From Streptomyces cellulosae (GTDB taxonomy: Bacteria > Actinomycetota > Actinomycetes > Streptomycetales > Streptomycetaceae): a stretch of 64,000 bases of DNA. The translations under genes were made by a program, and so were the position numbers. This document shows positions 1 through 7,160 of the stretch, piece after piece. Under the pieces are notes generated by a model that was not told the origin of the DNA, searched no databases, and saw nothing but the letters and a program-made list of their open reading frames with translations. The stretch lies in contig BNBH01000009.1 of NCBI GenBank assembly GCA_014655195.1, positions 142,431 to 206,430 on the forward strand, given 5' to 3'. Each line of letters opens with the position of its first letter. The first letter of the stretch is position 1.

Positions 1-17
1 CCGCTTCGGCCCCGCAC

Positions 18-46
18 GGGCCTCGTCCTCGAACGCCGGACGGGCC
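18..46. repeat. Dispersed Streptomyces repeat, copy at left edge
   Basis: A 29-bp intergenic sequence whose reverse complement is nearly identical (one mismatch by eye, C for T) to a stretch inside the cobB gene at 60889-60918. The shared core reads CGTCCGGCG followed by TT(C/T)GAGGACGAGG. It lies just beyond the 3' end of the small minus-strand gene that stops at 54. Its function is unknown. Confidence 0.6.
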
Positions 47-53
47 GGGACGG

Positions 54-275
54 TCAGCCCCGGTTGCGGGGGTGGGCGCGGGCCGTGCGTTCGTTGCCGC
101 GCTTGTAGTCGCCGGTCCAGCGGGCCATGACGAGCTGGGGGTCGGCGGCGGTGACCTCGTCGAGGAAACGCGCGGCCCGGTCGCCCCGCAGGACGGTGGC
201 GCGGCGGCCGTGGTGGGTGATGTGGACGGCGCCGTCGGGGTGCGCCTCGTACGCGAAGCCGGTCGGTCGGGCCAT
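54..275 (-). CDS. Small conserved hypothetical protein (73 aa)
   Basis: The predicted 73-residue soluble protein starts at an ATG at 275 (MARPTGFAYEAHPDG) and ends in a basic tail (residues about 58-73, rich in Arg, His and Asn). It has no signal peptide or membrane segment. The reading frame stays open upstream, but that part has no protein-like composition, so the ATG at 275 is preferred. I do not recognise a family. It lies 86 bp beyond the stop of the dehydrogenase gene on the same strand and might be read from that operon, but nothing links it functionally. Confidence rests on the clean start and ordinary codon use only. Confidence 0.55.
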   Translation of the reverse strand: MARPTGFAYEAHPDGAVHITHHGRRATVLRGDRAARFLDEVTAADPQLVMARWTGDYKRGNERTARAHPRNRG

Positions 276-361
276 GCCGGCGATGGTACGGGGAGGGGGC
301 GCGGGCTCCCAGGGAATTACCCCCCCGGCGCCCGCGCCCCCTTCACACCGGACCGTCAGGG

Positions 362-1351
362 CTACGGCACCACCACGATCTTGCGGCCCACACCCTTCGC
401 GAACTGGTCCAGCGCCTGCGGGTACTGGTCCAGCGGGAGGCGGTCGCTGATGAAGACGTCCGGGTCGAGGACGCCGTTCGCGAACAGCTCCGCCGCGCGC
501 TCGTAGCTGTGCAGCACGGCCATCGAACCGGTGATGGTGATCTCCTGGTTGTAGATCCGGTACGGGTCGATCTCCACACGGGTCGCGTAGTCGGCGACAC
601 CGAACTGGAGGAACGTGCCCGCCTTGGCGACCCGGCCGAGCCCGTCCTGGATGGCCGCCGCGTTGCCGGTCGCGTCGATGACCAGGTCCCAGCCCTGCGG
701 CCGGTCCAGCTCGTCCGGGGTGGCCGCGGACGCGGAGACCCCCAGCTTGCGGGCGGTCTCCAGGCGCGCCGGGTTGAGGTCGACCATGTCGACGCTCGCC
801 GCGCCGGTCCGCTTGGCCAGCTCCAGCATCATCAGGCCCATGGTCCCGGAGCCGTAGATCAGCACGTGCGCGCCGAGCCGCGACTGCAGCACGTCGTAGC
901 CGCGGACCGCGCAGGACAGCGGCTCGACGAGCGCCGCGTCCTGGGTGCGGACGTGCTCGGGGAGCTTCACGCAGTTCGCCACCGGCGCGACCGCGTACTG
1001 CGCGGCGCCGCCCGCCGTGGTGACGCCGATCGCCGCCCACCGCTCGCACAGATTGTTGTGGCCGGTACGGCAGTAGCGGCACTCGTAGCAGTACAGGGAG
1101 GGGTCGACGGCGACCCGGTCGCCGAGGGCCACCTCGGTGACCTGGGAGCCCACGCCGACCACCTCGCCGGCGAACTCGTGTCCCGGCACGATCGGCAGCT
1201 TGGGCGCGAACTCCCCTTGGAGGATGTGCAGATCGGTCCCGCACAGCCCGCACGCGGCGACCTCGACGACGACGTCCCTCGGGCCCGGCGTCGGGTCCGG
1301 GACCTCGGTGACGACGGCCCTGCCCACGGACTCGATGACGGCGGCCTTCAT
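362..1351 (-). CDS. Zinc-dependent medium-chain (polyol/sugar) dehydrogenase
   Basis: A 329-residue zinc alcohol dehydrogenase of the sorbitol/threonine dehydrogenase type. The N-terminal catalytic domain carries Cys37 (CGLCGTD) and His58-Glu59 (GHEF) for the catalytic zinc. Cys88, Cys91, Cys94 and Cys102 match the structural-zinc lobe. A Rossmann motif GSGTMG lies near residue 170. By family it oxidises a secondary alcohol of a polyol or sugar with NAD(P)+. It is the last gene of the minus-strand ABC operon, and its ATG overlaps the preceding permease stop by 4 nt (ATGA), implying translational coupling. This fits oxidation of the imported polyol in the cytoplasm. The exact substrate cannot be read from sequence. 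Confidence 0.9.
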   Translation of the reverse strand: MKAAVIESVGRAVVTEVPDPTPGPRDVVVEVAACGLCGTDLHILQGEFAPKLPIVPGHEFAGEVVGVGSQVTEVALGDRVAVDPSLYCYECRYCRTGHNNLCERWAAIGVTTAGGAAQYAVAPVANCVKLPEHVRTQDAALVEPLSCAVRGYDVLQSRLGAHVLIYGSGTMGLMMLELAKRTGAASVDMVDLNPARLETARKLGVSASAATPDELDRPQGWDLVIDATGNAAAIQDGLGRVAKAGTFLQFGVADYATRVEIDPYRIYNQEITITGSMAVLHSYERAAELFANGVLDPDVFISDRLPLDQYPQALDQFAKGVGRKIVVVP

Positions 1352-2199
1352 TTCACGGCTCCCAACGACAGGCCCTGGACGAGTTTGTCCTGGGCGGCGA
1401 ACCCCGCGGCGAGCACCGGCAGGGAGATGACGAGCGACGCGGCGCACACCTTCGCCAGGAACAGGCCCTGGCTGGTGATGAAGCCGGTCAGGAAGACGGG
1501 GGCGGTCTCGGCGACCACGCCCGTCAGGACCCGGGCGAACAGCAGCTCGTTCCAGCTGAAGATGAAGCAGATCAGCGCCGTCGCCGCGATGCCCGGGAGG
1601 GCGATCGGGGTGACCACCCGGGTCAGCACCGTCGGCAGCCGGGCGCCGTCGATCTGCGCGGCCTCGACGACCGCGACCGGGATCTCGGAGAGGAACGACT
1701 GCATCATCCACACCGCGATCGGCAGATTCATCGAGGTGTAGAGGATGACGAGCAGCCAGATGTTGTCGAGCATCCCGGCGTTCTTCGCGAACAGGTAGAT
1801 CGGCAGCAGGCCGGCCACCACGGGCAGCATCTTGGTGGAGAGGAAGAAGAACAGGACGTCCGTCCACTTCTTCACCGGACGGATGGACAGGGCGTACGCC
1901 GCGGGCAGCGCCAGCACGAGCACCAGCAGCGTCGAGGTCACGGACGCGACCGTCGAGTTGATCAGGGCGGGCCAGGGGCTGGCGCCGCCGCCCGCGCCGA
2001 AGAACTCGCGGTAGCCGTCCAGGGTGAGGGCGGCGCCCCACGAGGGCGGGTTGGTGGCCGCGTCCGTCTCGGAGTGGAAGGACGTCAGCGCCATCCAGGC
2101 GATGGGCAGGAAGAACACGATGCCGGCCAGCCAGGCGACCAGGCCGAGACCCGCTCCGCCGCGGAACCGGCCGCGGGTGCGTACGGCGATGCTGCTCAT
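1348..2199 (-). CDS. Carbohydrate ABC transporter permease (MalG-type)
   Basis: A 283-residue inner-membrane permease with about six hydrophobic segments. The first is near residues 17-38. The EAA-loop motif that docks the ATPase is visible as EAAQIDGARLPTV. It belongs to the binding-protein-dependent CUT1 sugar family. The start ATG at 2199 overlaps the stop of the partner permease, and its own stop overlaps the dehydrogenase start, so four genes form one tightly coupled unit. No ATPase gene lies in the operon. Streptomyces CUT1 importers commonly share the MsiK ATPase encoded elsewhere, and that is the likely energy source here. Confidence 0.92.
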   Translation of the reverse strand: MSSIAVRTRGRFRGGAGLGLVAWLAGIVFFLPIAWMALTSFHSETDAATNPPSWGAALTLDGYREFFGAGGGASPWPALINSTVASVTSTLLVLVLALPAAYALSIRPVKKWTDVLFFFLSTKMLPVVAGLLPIYLFAKNAGMLDNIWLLVILYTSMNLPIAVWMMQSFLSEIPVAVVEAAQIDGARLPTVLTRVVTPIALPGIAATALICFIFSWNELLFARVLTGVVAETAPVFLTGFITSQGLFLAKVCAASLVISLPVLAAGFAAQDKLVQGLSLGAVK

Positions 2200-3137
2200 G
2201 CGCGGGACACCTCCTCGCGGAACAGGGACGAGACCACGCGCAGGGCGAAGGTCGCGATGACGATGGAGCCGATGACGACCAGGACGCCGGCCGCCGAGGC
2301 GAGACCGTTCTCGTGCGCCTGGTAGAAGGTCTGGTAGACGGTGTAGGGCAGGTTGGCGGTGCCGAGACCGCCGGACGTGAGGGTGAACACCGCGTCGAAG
2401 TTCTGCACGATGTAGATCGAGCCGAGCAGCGCGCCCAGTTCGAGGTAGCGGCGCAGGTGCGGCAGCGTGATGTGCACGAAGATCTGCCAGTCGCTCGCGC
2501 CGTCGACGCGGGCCGCCTCCAGTTGCTGCGCGTCCCGGCTCTGCAGCCCGGCCAGCAGGATGAGCATCATGAACGGCGTCCACTGCCAGACCAGCGACGC
2601 CTGAACGGCGAGCAGCGGCGTGCCGGAGATCCAGTCGGGCTGGGGGCCGCCGACGTAATGCAGCAGGCCGTTGAGCAGGCCGTACTCCGGGTTGTACAGG
2701 ACGTGCTTCCACAGCAGGGCGGCGGCGACGGGCACCACCAGGAACGGCGCGATGAGCAGGGTGCGCACGACGGCCCGCCCCCGGAACTTCCGGTCGAGCA
2801 GCAGCGCGAGCAGCAGGCCGATCACCAGGCTGGCGAGGACCACGCCCACGGTGAGCAGGACGGTCGTCCAGACGGACTTGCGCAGCGCCGGATCGGTCAG
2901 CACCTCTTGGTAGTTGGCGAATCCGGCGAAGTGACGGGCGTCGGGGTAGAGGGAGTTCCAGTCGAAGAAGGAGATCACCAGGGTCGCCACGAACGGCAGC
3001 TGGGTGACCACGATCATGAAGATCAGGGCGGGCAGCAGCGGGGCGCGGGTGGCCCAGGCGCGCAGCCGGGCGGAGGGCCGGCGGGGTGCGGCGGACGTCT
3101 GTGGTGCGGCCGCGGGGGCCGTGGTCGTGGCGGTCAT
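2196..3137 (-). CDS. Carbohydrate ABC transporter permease (MalF-type)
   Basis: A 313-residue permease. A Pro/Ala-rich cytosolic N-terminus (about 30 residues) is followed by about six membrane segments. The EAA loop reads EAARVDGASDWQIFVHITLP, the standard ATPase-docking motif of CUT1 sugar importers. It pairs with the downstream permease to form the channel heterodimer. The start at 3137 overlaps the binding-protein stop (ATGA at 3134-3137). Polyol uptake is inferred from the dehydrogenase at the operon end, not from the permease itself. Confidence 0.92.
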   Translation of the reverse strand: MTATTTAPAAAPQTSAAPRRPSARLRAWATRAPLLPALIFMIVVTQLPFVATLVISFFDWNSLYPDARHFAGFANYQEVLTDPALRKSVWTTVLLTVGVVLASLVIGLLLALLLDRKFRGRAVVRTLLIAPFLVVPVAAALLWKHVLYNPEYGLLNGLLHYVGGPQPDWISGTPLLAVQASLVWQWTPFMMLILLAGLQSRDAQQLEAARVDGASDWQIFVHITLPHLRRYLELGALLGSIYIVQNFDAVFTLTSGGLGTANLPYTVYQTFYQAHENGLASAAGVLVVIGSIVIATFALRVVSSLFREEVSRA

Positions 3138-4504
3138 CGTCCCTCGTACTCCTCGGCGATCTCTTCTGCGAGCTGCTGGGACTTCCTCAGAGCCGTGTCG
3201 ACGGACTGCCGCCCGGCGATGGCCGCGCTGATCTCCTGGGAGACCTTGGTGCCGAGATCCGTGAACTCCGGGATGCCGACGAACTGGATGCCGGGTGCCG
3301 GACGGGGCTGGACGCCGGGGTCGTCGGGGCGGGCCTGCTCGATGGCCCGCTTGGTCATCTCCTGGAAGGCGGCGGCCTCCGCCCGGTAGGCGGGGTCGGC
3401 GTAGGTGGAGGCGCGCTTGCCCGCGGGGATGTTGGACCAGCCGACCTTCTCGCCGACGAGCTGCTCGTACTCCTTGCTGGACGCCCAGGAGACGAACTTC
3501 CAGGCGTTGTCCGGGTTGCGTGAGGCGTTCTGGATGCCCCACGCCCAGGTGTAGAGCCAGCCCGACGACTCCGTCCTCTCCACCGGCGCCGGCGCGTAGC
3601 CGATCTTCCCGGCGACGGGGGAGCCGTCGGCCTCCAGGGATCCTGCCGCGGACGTGGCGTCGTACCACATGGCGACCTTGCCCTGGGTGAGGTTGTTCAG
3701 GCACTCGGCGAAGCCGGCCTGGGGCGCTCCGGACTCGCCGTGCTCCCGCACCAGGTCCACGTAGAAGTTGACGGCCTGCTTCCACTCGGGGGAGTCGAGC
3801 CGGGCCTTCCAGTCCTTGTCGAACCAGGTGCCGCCGAAGGTGTTCACCACCGTGGTGAGCGGCGCCATGACCTCGCCCCAGCCGGGCAGTCCGCGCAGGC
3901 AGATGCCCTTCATGCCGGGGCGGGCCCCGTCGGCCTTCGCGGCCAGGTCGGCGACCTGCTGCCAGGTGGGCCGGGCGGGCATCGTCAGGCCCTTCTCCGC
4001 GAAGATGTCCTTCCGGTACATCAGGAACGACGACTCACCGTAGAACGGCTGGCCGTACAGCTTGCCGTCCTCCCCGGTGAGCGACTGCCGCATCGGCTTG
4101 AGAATGTCCTGCTGGTCGTACGCCCTGTCCTCCGCGACGTACGGGTCCATCTCCTTCAGCCAGCCGTTCTTGGCGTAGATGGGTATCTCGTAGTTCGACA
4201 GGGTGGCCACGTCGTACTGGCCGGCCTGGTTGGCGAAGTCCTGGCTGATCTTGTCGCGGACGTCGTTCTCCGGCAGCACGGTGAAGTTCACCTTGATGCC
4301 GGTCTCCTTGGTGAAGTGGGCGGCGGTCAGCTTCTGCAACTCGGCCATCTGCGAGTTGTTCACCATCAGGACGTTGATGGCGTCGCCGCCTGACCCGGCC
4401 CCGCCCGCTCCGACCCAGCAGCCGGAGAGCAGCGGGGCGATCAGCGTCCCTGCGGCGGCCGTGGCGAGTACGCCTCGTGGCCTCCGTCGGCTCTGGGTTC
4501 GCAT
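3134..4504 (-). CDS. Extracellular solute-binding lipoprotein (family 1, sugar/polyol)
   Basis: A 456-residue binding protein. The basic N-terminus (RRRPRG) and hydrophobic stretch end in the lipobox LLSGC, so Cys29 should be lipidated and the protein tethered outside the membrane. The body has the usual family-1 features (a DVATLSNYEIPIYAKNG segment near the hinge and conserved Trp/Tyr positions for sugar stacking). The start ATG at 4504 is preceded on the coding strand by AGGAG. It is the first transport gene of the operon, 142 bp downstream of the DeoR gene, and supplies substrate to the two permeases that follow. The ligand is unknown; a polyol is inferred from the linked dehydrogenase. 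Confidence 0.92.
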   Translation of the reverse strand: MRTQSRRRPRGVLATAAAGTLIAPLLSGCWVGAGGAGSGGDAINVLMVNNSQMAELQKLTAAHFTKETGIKVNFTVLPENDVRDKISQDFANQAGQYDVATLSNYEIPIYAKNGWLKEMDPYVAEDRAYDQQDILKPMRQSLTGEDGKLYGQPFYGESSFLMYRKDIFAEKGLTMPARPTWQQVADLAAKADGARPGMKGICLRGLPGWGEVMAPLTTVVNTFGGTWFDKDWKARLDSPEWKQAVNFYVDLVREHGESGAPQAGFAECLNNLTQGKVAMWYDATSAAGSLEADGSPVAGKIGYAPAPVERTESSGWLYTWAWGIQNASRNPDNAWKFVSWASSKEYEQLVGEKVGWSNIPAGKRASTYADPAYRAEAAAFQEMTKRAIEQARPDDPGVQPRPAPGIQFVGIPEFTDLGTKVSQEISAAIAGRQSVDTALRKSQQLAEEIAEEYEGR

Positions 4505-4576
4505 GGATCGCTCCTGGACGTATAGGGAGACATCGGGCGTCACCTGGCATGGCTCGGCCCCGGGGGGACGTGGAAA

Positions 4577-4642
4577 CGGTGTGCGGTTGGTGCGGTGCGG
4601 TGCGGTCCGGTGCTGTGCGCGTGGCACCGCGTGCTGTGCGCG
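4577..4642. repeat. Short low-complexity tandem repeat between deoR and the binding-protein gene
   Basis: This AT-poor stretch is built from overlapping GTGCGGT/TGCGG units (4581-4606), followed by two copies of GTGCTGTGCGCG (4611-4622 and 4631-4642). It occupies most of the 142-bp gap between the regulator stop and the binding-protein start. It could be simple slippage sequence or affect the transcript leader. No terminator-like hairpin was seen, so read-through from the regulator gene is possible. Confidence 0.5.
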
Positions 4643-4646
4643 CGGG

Positions 4647-5417
4647 TCAGACGCGGACGACCTGAGGCCCGAGGAGGGTGTAGCGGTGGGCCTCCGAGGC
4701 CGGGAGGAGGGTGCTCGTCACGATCGCCTCCAGCGCGCCGACCTCGGCGAACCGGCAGAAGCTGACCGCTCCGAACTTGGTGTGGACACCCGCGAACACC
4801 ACACGGCGGGCGGCCCGCACCGCCTGCGCCTTGACCTCGCTGACCGCCGGGTCGGGCGTGGTCAGGCCGTGTTCGCGGGAGATCCCGTTGGCGCCGATGA
4901 ACGCCAGGTCGATGACGAAGCCGGAGAGCATCTTCGTCGTCCAGTGGTCCACGGTGGCGAGCGTCCCGGAGCGGACGCGGCCGCCGAGCAGCAGGACGGA
5001 CGCGTTGCCGTTCTGTGCGAGCGCGCCCGCGACCGGCAGGGAGGCGGTGACCACGGTGAGCGGCCGGTCGGCGGGCAGGGCCTCGGCGATGAGCTGCGGG
5101 GTGAAGCCCTCGTCGACGAAGACCGTCTCGGCGTCCCCGAGCAGTTCGGCCGCGGCGGCCGCGACCCTGCGCTTCTCGGGGACGTGGCTGGTGGCGCGGA
5201 AGGCGAGCGTCGTCTCGAAGCCGGCGCTCTCGACGGGGTAGGCGCCGCCGTGGGTACGGCGGACCAGGCCGTGGTCCTCCAGGGCGCGGAGGTCACGGCG
5301 GACGGTCTCCTTGGCCACGCCCAGCTCGGCGGCGAGCGCGGTCACGTCGACCGAGCCGGTGGCTCGGGCCACCCGCACGATCTCGCGTTGGCGCTCCTCG
5401 GCCGTTCTGTTGGCCAT
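4647..5417 (-). CDS. DeoR/GlpR family transcriptional regulator
   Basis: A 256-residue DeoR-family repressor. The winged-helix N-terminus (about residues 5-60, with ERQREIV, VAKETVRRDL and the THGGA motif) binds DNA. The C-terminal DeoRC sensor domain (about 75-230) contains VDEG, DLAFIGANGI and EVKAQAVRAARRVVF, the region that binds phosphorylated sugars in the family. The ATG at 5417 gives MANRTAEERQ, the classic start of these proteins. As the first gene ahead of the binding protein, permeases and dehydrogenase, it most likely controls this operon in response to a sugar or polyol phosphate; the effector is inferred. Confidence 0.92.
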   Translation of the reverse strand: MANRTAEERQREIVRVARATGSVDVTALAAELGVAKETVRRDLRALEDHGLVRRTHGGAYPVESAGFETTLAFRATSHVPEKRRVAAAAAELLGDAETVFVDEGFTPQLIAEALPADRPLTVVTASLPVAGALAQNGNASVLLLGGRVRSGTLATVDHWTTKMLSGFVIDLAFIGANGISREHGLTTPDPAVSEVKAQAVRAARRVVFAGVHTKFGAVSFCRFAEVGALEAIVTSTLLPASEAHRYTLLGPQVVRV

Positions 5418-5700
5418 GGCCGGACCCCTGCTTTCTGCGCTGCCGCTGTGGTGCTTGGTCGTGCTCGGTTGCCCGTTCGGGCCTCTGCAGGACTTTGTAC
5501 AGCGGAGGCGGTGTGCTGACCAGGTCTGTTGCGGGTTCGTTGGTGCCCGGTTGTGCCCGAGTGGGCGGGCGGGTGCCCGGCTCGGACCTGGGTGCGGGGG
5601 TGAGAGCGGGCAGGGCGGGTGCCCGCTCTTGGAGCCGGGGGCGCCCGTTTCTCGCCCGGTCGCCCGGGCGGGGGTGCGTTTTGCGCCCTCGGGGGCGCGG

Positions 5701-5852
5701 GGACCTGCGCGAGCGGCCCGCGAGGGGCGACGGGCGGCGGGTGTTGGCAGACGGGTTGCCGTGCGGCGCGGGGCGCGGGTCCAAGCGAGGTGCGCTGCGG
5801 AGGTGCCGCCTGCGCCCACCCGTGCCGCCCCAAGCGGCACGACTGCCCGCAG
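5701..5852 (+). repeat. 152-bp direct repeat, copy 1
   Basis: First of two nearly identical 152-bp units spaced 167 bp apart (about 7 mismatches by eye). It begins GGACCTGCGCGAG and ends with the module TGCGCCCACCCGTGCCGCC plus CAAGCGGCACGACTGCCCGCAG. The latter forms a hairpin with CGTGCCGC pairing to GCGGCACG. The same end module recurs at 51891-51937 and, inverted, near 42781-42828. Confidence 0.85.
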
Positions 5853-5867
5853 TCGGCGGGGGTGAGG

Positions 5868-6019
5868 GGACCTGCGCGAGTGGCCTGCGAGGGGCGGCGG
5901 GCGGCGGGTGTTGGCAGATGGGTTGCCGTGCGGCGCGGGGCGCGGGTCCACGCGGGGCGCGCTGCGGAGGTGCCGCCTGCGCCCACCCGTGCCGCCCCAA
6001 GCGGCACGACTGCCCGCAG
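5868..6019 (+). repeat. 152-bp direct repeat, copy 2
   Basis: Second copy of the unit at 5701-5852, separated from it by 15 bp. It is followed at 6034-6062 by another dispersed module, GGGGCGCGGGGAACTGCGCG. The few differences from copy 1 are single-base substitutions, so the duplication looks recent or gene-converted. Confidence 0.85.
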
Positions 6020-6033
6020 GCCAGCGGCCCTTC

Positions 6034-6062
6034 AGGGGCGCGGGGAACTGCGCGAACGGCCC
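6034..6062 (+). repeat. Dispersed module A copy (GGGGCGCGGGGAACTGCGCG)
   Basis: One of several near-identical copies in the window. The others are at 22223-22260, 29965-29990, 42736-42771, 51981-52009 and 52213-52232, in either orientation. All lie between genes or beside a gene remnant. The sequence is GC-rich and often ends in CGACCGGCC or CGAACGGCC. Confidence 0.75.
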
Positions 6063-6111
6063 ATGACGGGCCGCACCCGGACGGCGACCGGTCGCGGCAG
6101 ACGGGTTGCCG

Positions 6112-6921
6112 TCAGTGCGGCCAGATCGGGGGGTTCGTGACGAAGTTGCCTCCCAGGCAGGCGTGGGCTGGGTCCGCAGGGTCCAACTCGCCCTGCTCGG
6201 CGAGCAGCTTCTCCGCAAAGATCTCCGAGTCGTCCTCAGGCTCGTACCCCAGCGCCCGCGCCGACCCAAGGTCCCACCACAACCGCGTGTTCGCGGAGGA
6301 GCCGTACACCACCGTGTGCCCCACCCCCTCCGCCGTCAGCGCGGCGTGGAACAGCCGCGCCCCGTCCGCCGGGCTCATCCACACCGACAGCATCCGCACG
6401 CTCGTCGGCTCCGGGAAGCAGGACCCGATCCGCACGGAGACCGTCTCCACCCCGTGCTTGTCCCAGTACAGCTGCGCCAGATCCTCGCCGAAGCACTTGG
6501 ACAGCCCGTAGAAGGTGTCCGGCCGGCGCGGCGTGTCGATCGGGATCAGGGGGTCGTCGCCCTGCGGGCGCGGGGTGTAGCCGACGGCGTGGTTGGAGGA
6601 CGCGAACACGATCCGCCGCACGCCCTCCTCCCGGGCGGCCTCGTACAGGTTGTACGTCCCCTCGATGTTCGCCTTGAGGATCTTCTCGAAGGACGCCTCC
6701 AGCGAGATGCCCGCCAGGTGCACCACGGCATCGACCCCCCGCACCGCTTCCCGCACGGCGTCCCGGTCGCCCAGGTCGCCGACGATCGCGTCGGGGGCGC
6801 CCTCCGCCGGCCGCATGTCGAACAGCCGCAGTTCGTACCCGTACTGCGGCAGCAGCTCCCGCATCAGCGTGCCGAGGCCGCCGGCGGCGCCGGTGAGCAG
6901 GACGGTGCGGGGAGCGGGCAT
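6112..6921 (-). CDS. udh: Uronate dehydrogenase (NAD-dependent, SDR fold)
   Basis: A 269-residue extended short-chain dehydrogenase. The cofactor motif GAAGGLG lies at residues 11-17 and the catalytic pair is Tyr138/Lys142 (YGLSK). Segments SSNHAVGYT (108-116) and SKCFGEDLAQLYWDKHGVET then VRIGSC match, from memory, the Agrobacterium/Pseudomonas Udh family closely. Udh oxidises D-galacturonate or D-glucuronate to the aldarolactone with NAD+ in the cytoplasm, the first step of oxidative uronate breakdown. It is divergent from kdgD, which acts later in the same route, and both have matching promoters in the 239-bp gap. Confidence is high for the family and good for the substrate class. Confidence 0.88.
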   Translation of the reverse strand: MPAPRTVLLTGAAGGLGTLMRELLPQYGYELRLFDMRPAEGAPDAIVGDLGDRDAVREAVRGVDAVVHLAGISLEASFEKILKANIEGTYNLYEAAREEGVRRIVFASSNHAVGYTPRPQGDDPLIPIDTPRRPDTFYGLSKCFGEDLAQLYWDKHGVETVSVRIGSCFPEPTSVRMLSVWMSPADGARLFHAALTAEGVGHTVVYGSSANTRLWWDLGSARALGYEPEDDSEIFAEKLLAEQGELDPADPAHACLGGNFVTNPPIWPH

Positions 6922-7001
6922 CTGCGGTTCTCCTTGCGGCGCCGGCCGGAACGGAACAGAGCGAACGTGCAGGTGGACGCACGGCGTTCACGTGCGTGGA
7001 C

Positions 7002-7031
7002 ACGCTAAGGAGCCGGGACGTGACGCGTCAA
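7002..7031 (-). promoter_or_regulatory. Predicted promoter of udh
   Basis: Read on the minus strand, TTGACG (7031-7026) and TAGCGT (7007-7002) are separated by 18 bp, a good fit to the Streptomyces housekeeping (HrdB) promoter. The -10 box is embedded in CCTTAGCGTG, a perfect 10-bp inverted copy of the kdgD -10 region at 7090-7099. Just downstream is the dyad-like GTTCACGTGCGTGGAC (6986-7001), a possible operator. Confidence 0.65.
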
Positions 7032-7068
7032 GTATCCCCGCACCACCTCAGCCGCGTCAACGATCCGC

Positions 7069-7098
7069 TTGACCCGCCTCCCCGCCCCGCCTTAGCGT
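7069..7098 (+). promoter_or_regulatory. Predicted promoter of kdgD
   Basis: TTGACC (7069-7074) and TAGCGT (7093-7098) are separated by 18 bp, matching the HrdB-type consensus. Transcription would start near 7105, at the operator-like TGTTCAG sequence, leaving a leader of about 55 nt before the GTG of kdgD. It mirrors the udh promoter exactly in spacing and in its -10 region. Confidence 0.65.
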
Positions 7099-7103
7099 GG
7101 TCC

Positions 7104-7121
7104 TGTTCAGAAATATGGACG
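7104..7121. promoter_or_regulatory. Operator-like site at kdgD start of transcription
   Basis: TGTTCAGAAATATGGACG shares its first seven bases and 11 of 18 positions with the clearer palindrome at 31368-31385 in front of the semialdehyde dehydrogenase and IclR genes. A related AGAATATAGAC follows at 7129-7139. The position over the predicted +1 suits repression. Binding by the IclR protein is an inference. Confidence 0.45.
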
Positions 7122-7160
7122 GCAATCAAGAATATAGACCACCTTGACCAGGGAGAGCTT

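Larger units (their letters stand above)
5418..6111. other. 694-bp spacer with repeats and no convincing gene
   Basis: This gap lies between the start of the DeoR gene and the stop of the uronate dehydrogenase gene. The part next to deoR (5418-5520) should hold its promoter and is comparatively less GC-rich (it contains TTTGTACAG). From about 5690 to 6062 the DNA is dispersed-repeat sequence (entries below). Open frames crossing it on both strands are Arg/Pro/Gly-rich and lack any family feature, so no CDS is called. Confidence 0.7.

Noticed and set aside
5495..6511. Long plus-strand frame across the duplicated 152-bp repeats
   Set aside because: Composition is Arg/Gly/Pro/Cys-rich and it is antisense to udh; it reflects repeat sequence, not a gene.
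6996..7160. N-terminal extension of KdgD from an in-frame ATG at 6996
   Set aside because: The extension would cover both predicted promoters and encodes no family sequence; the GTG at 7161 has a good ribosome site.
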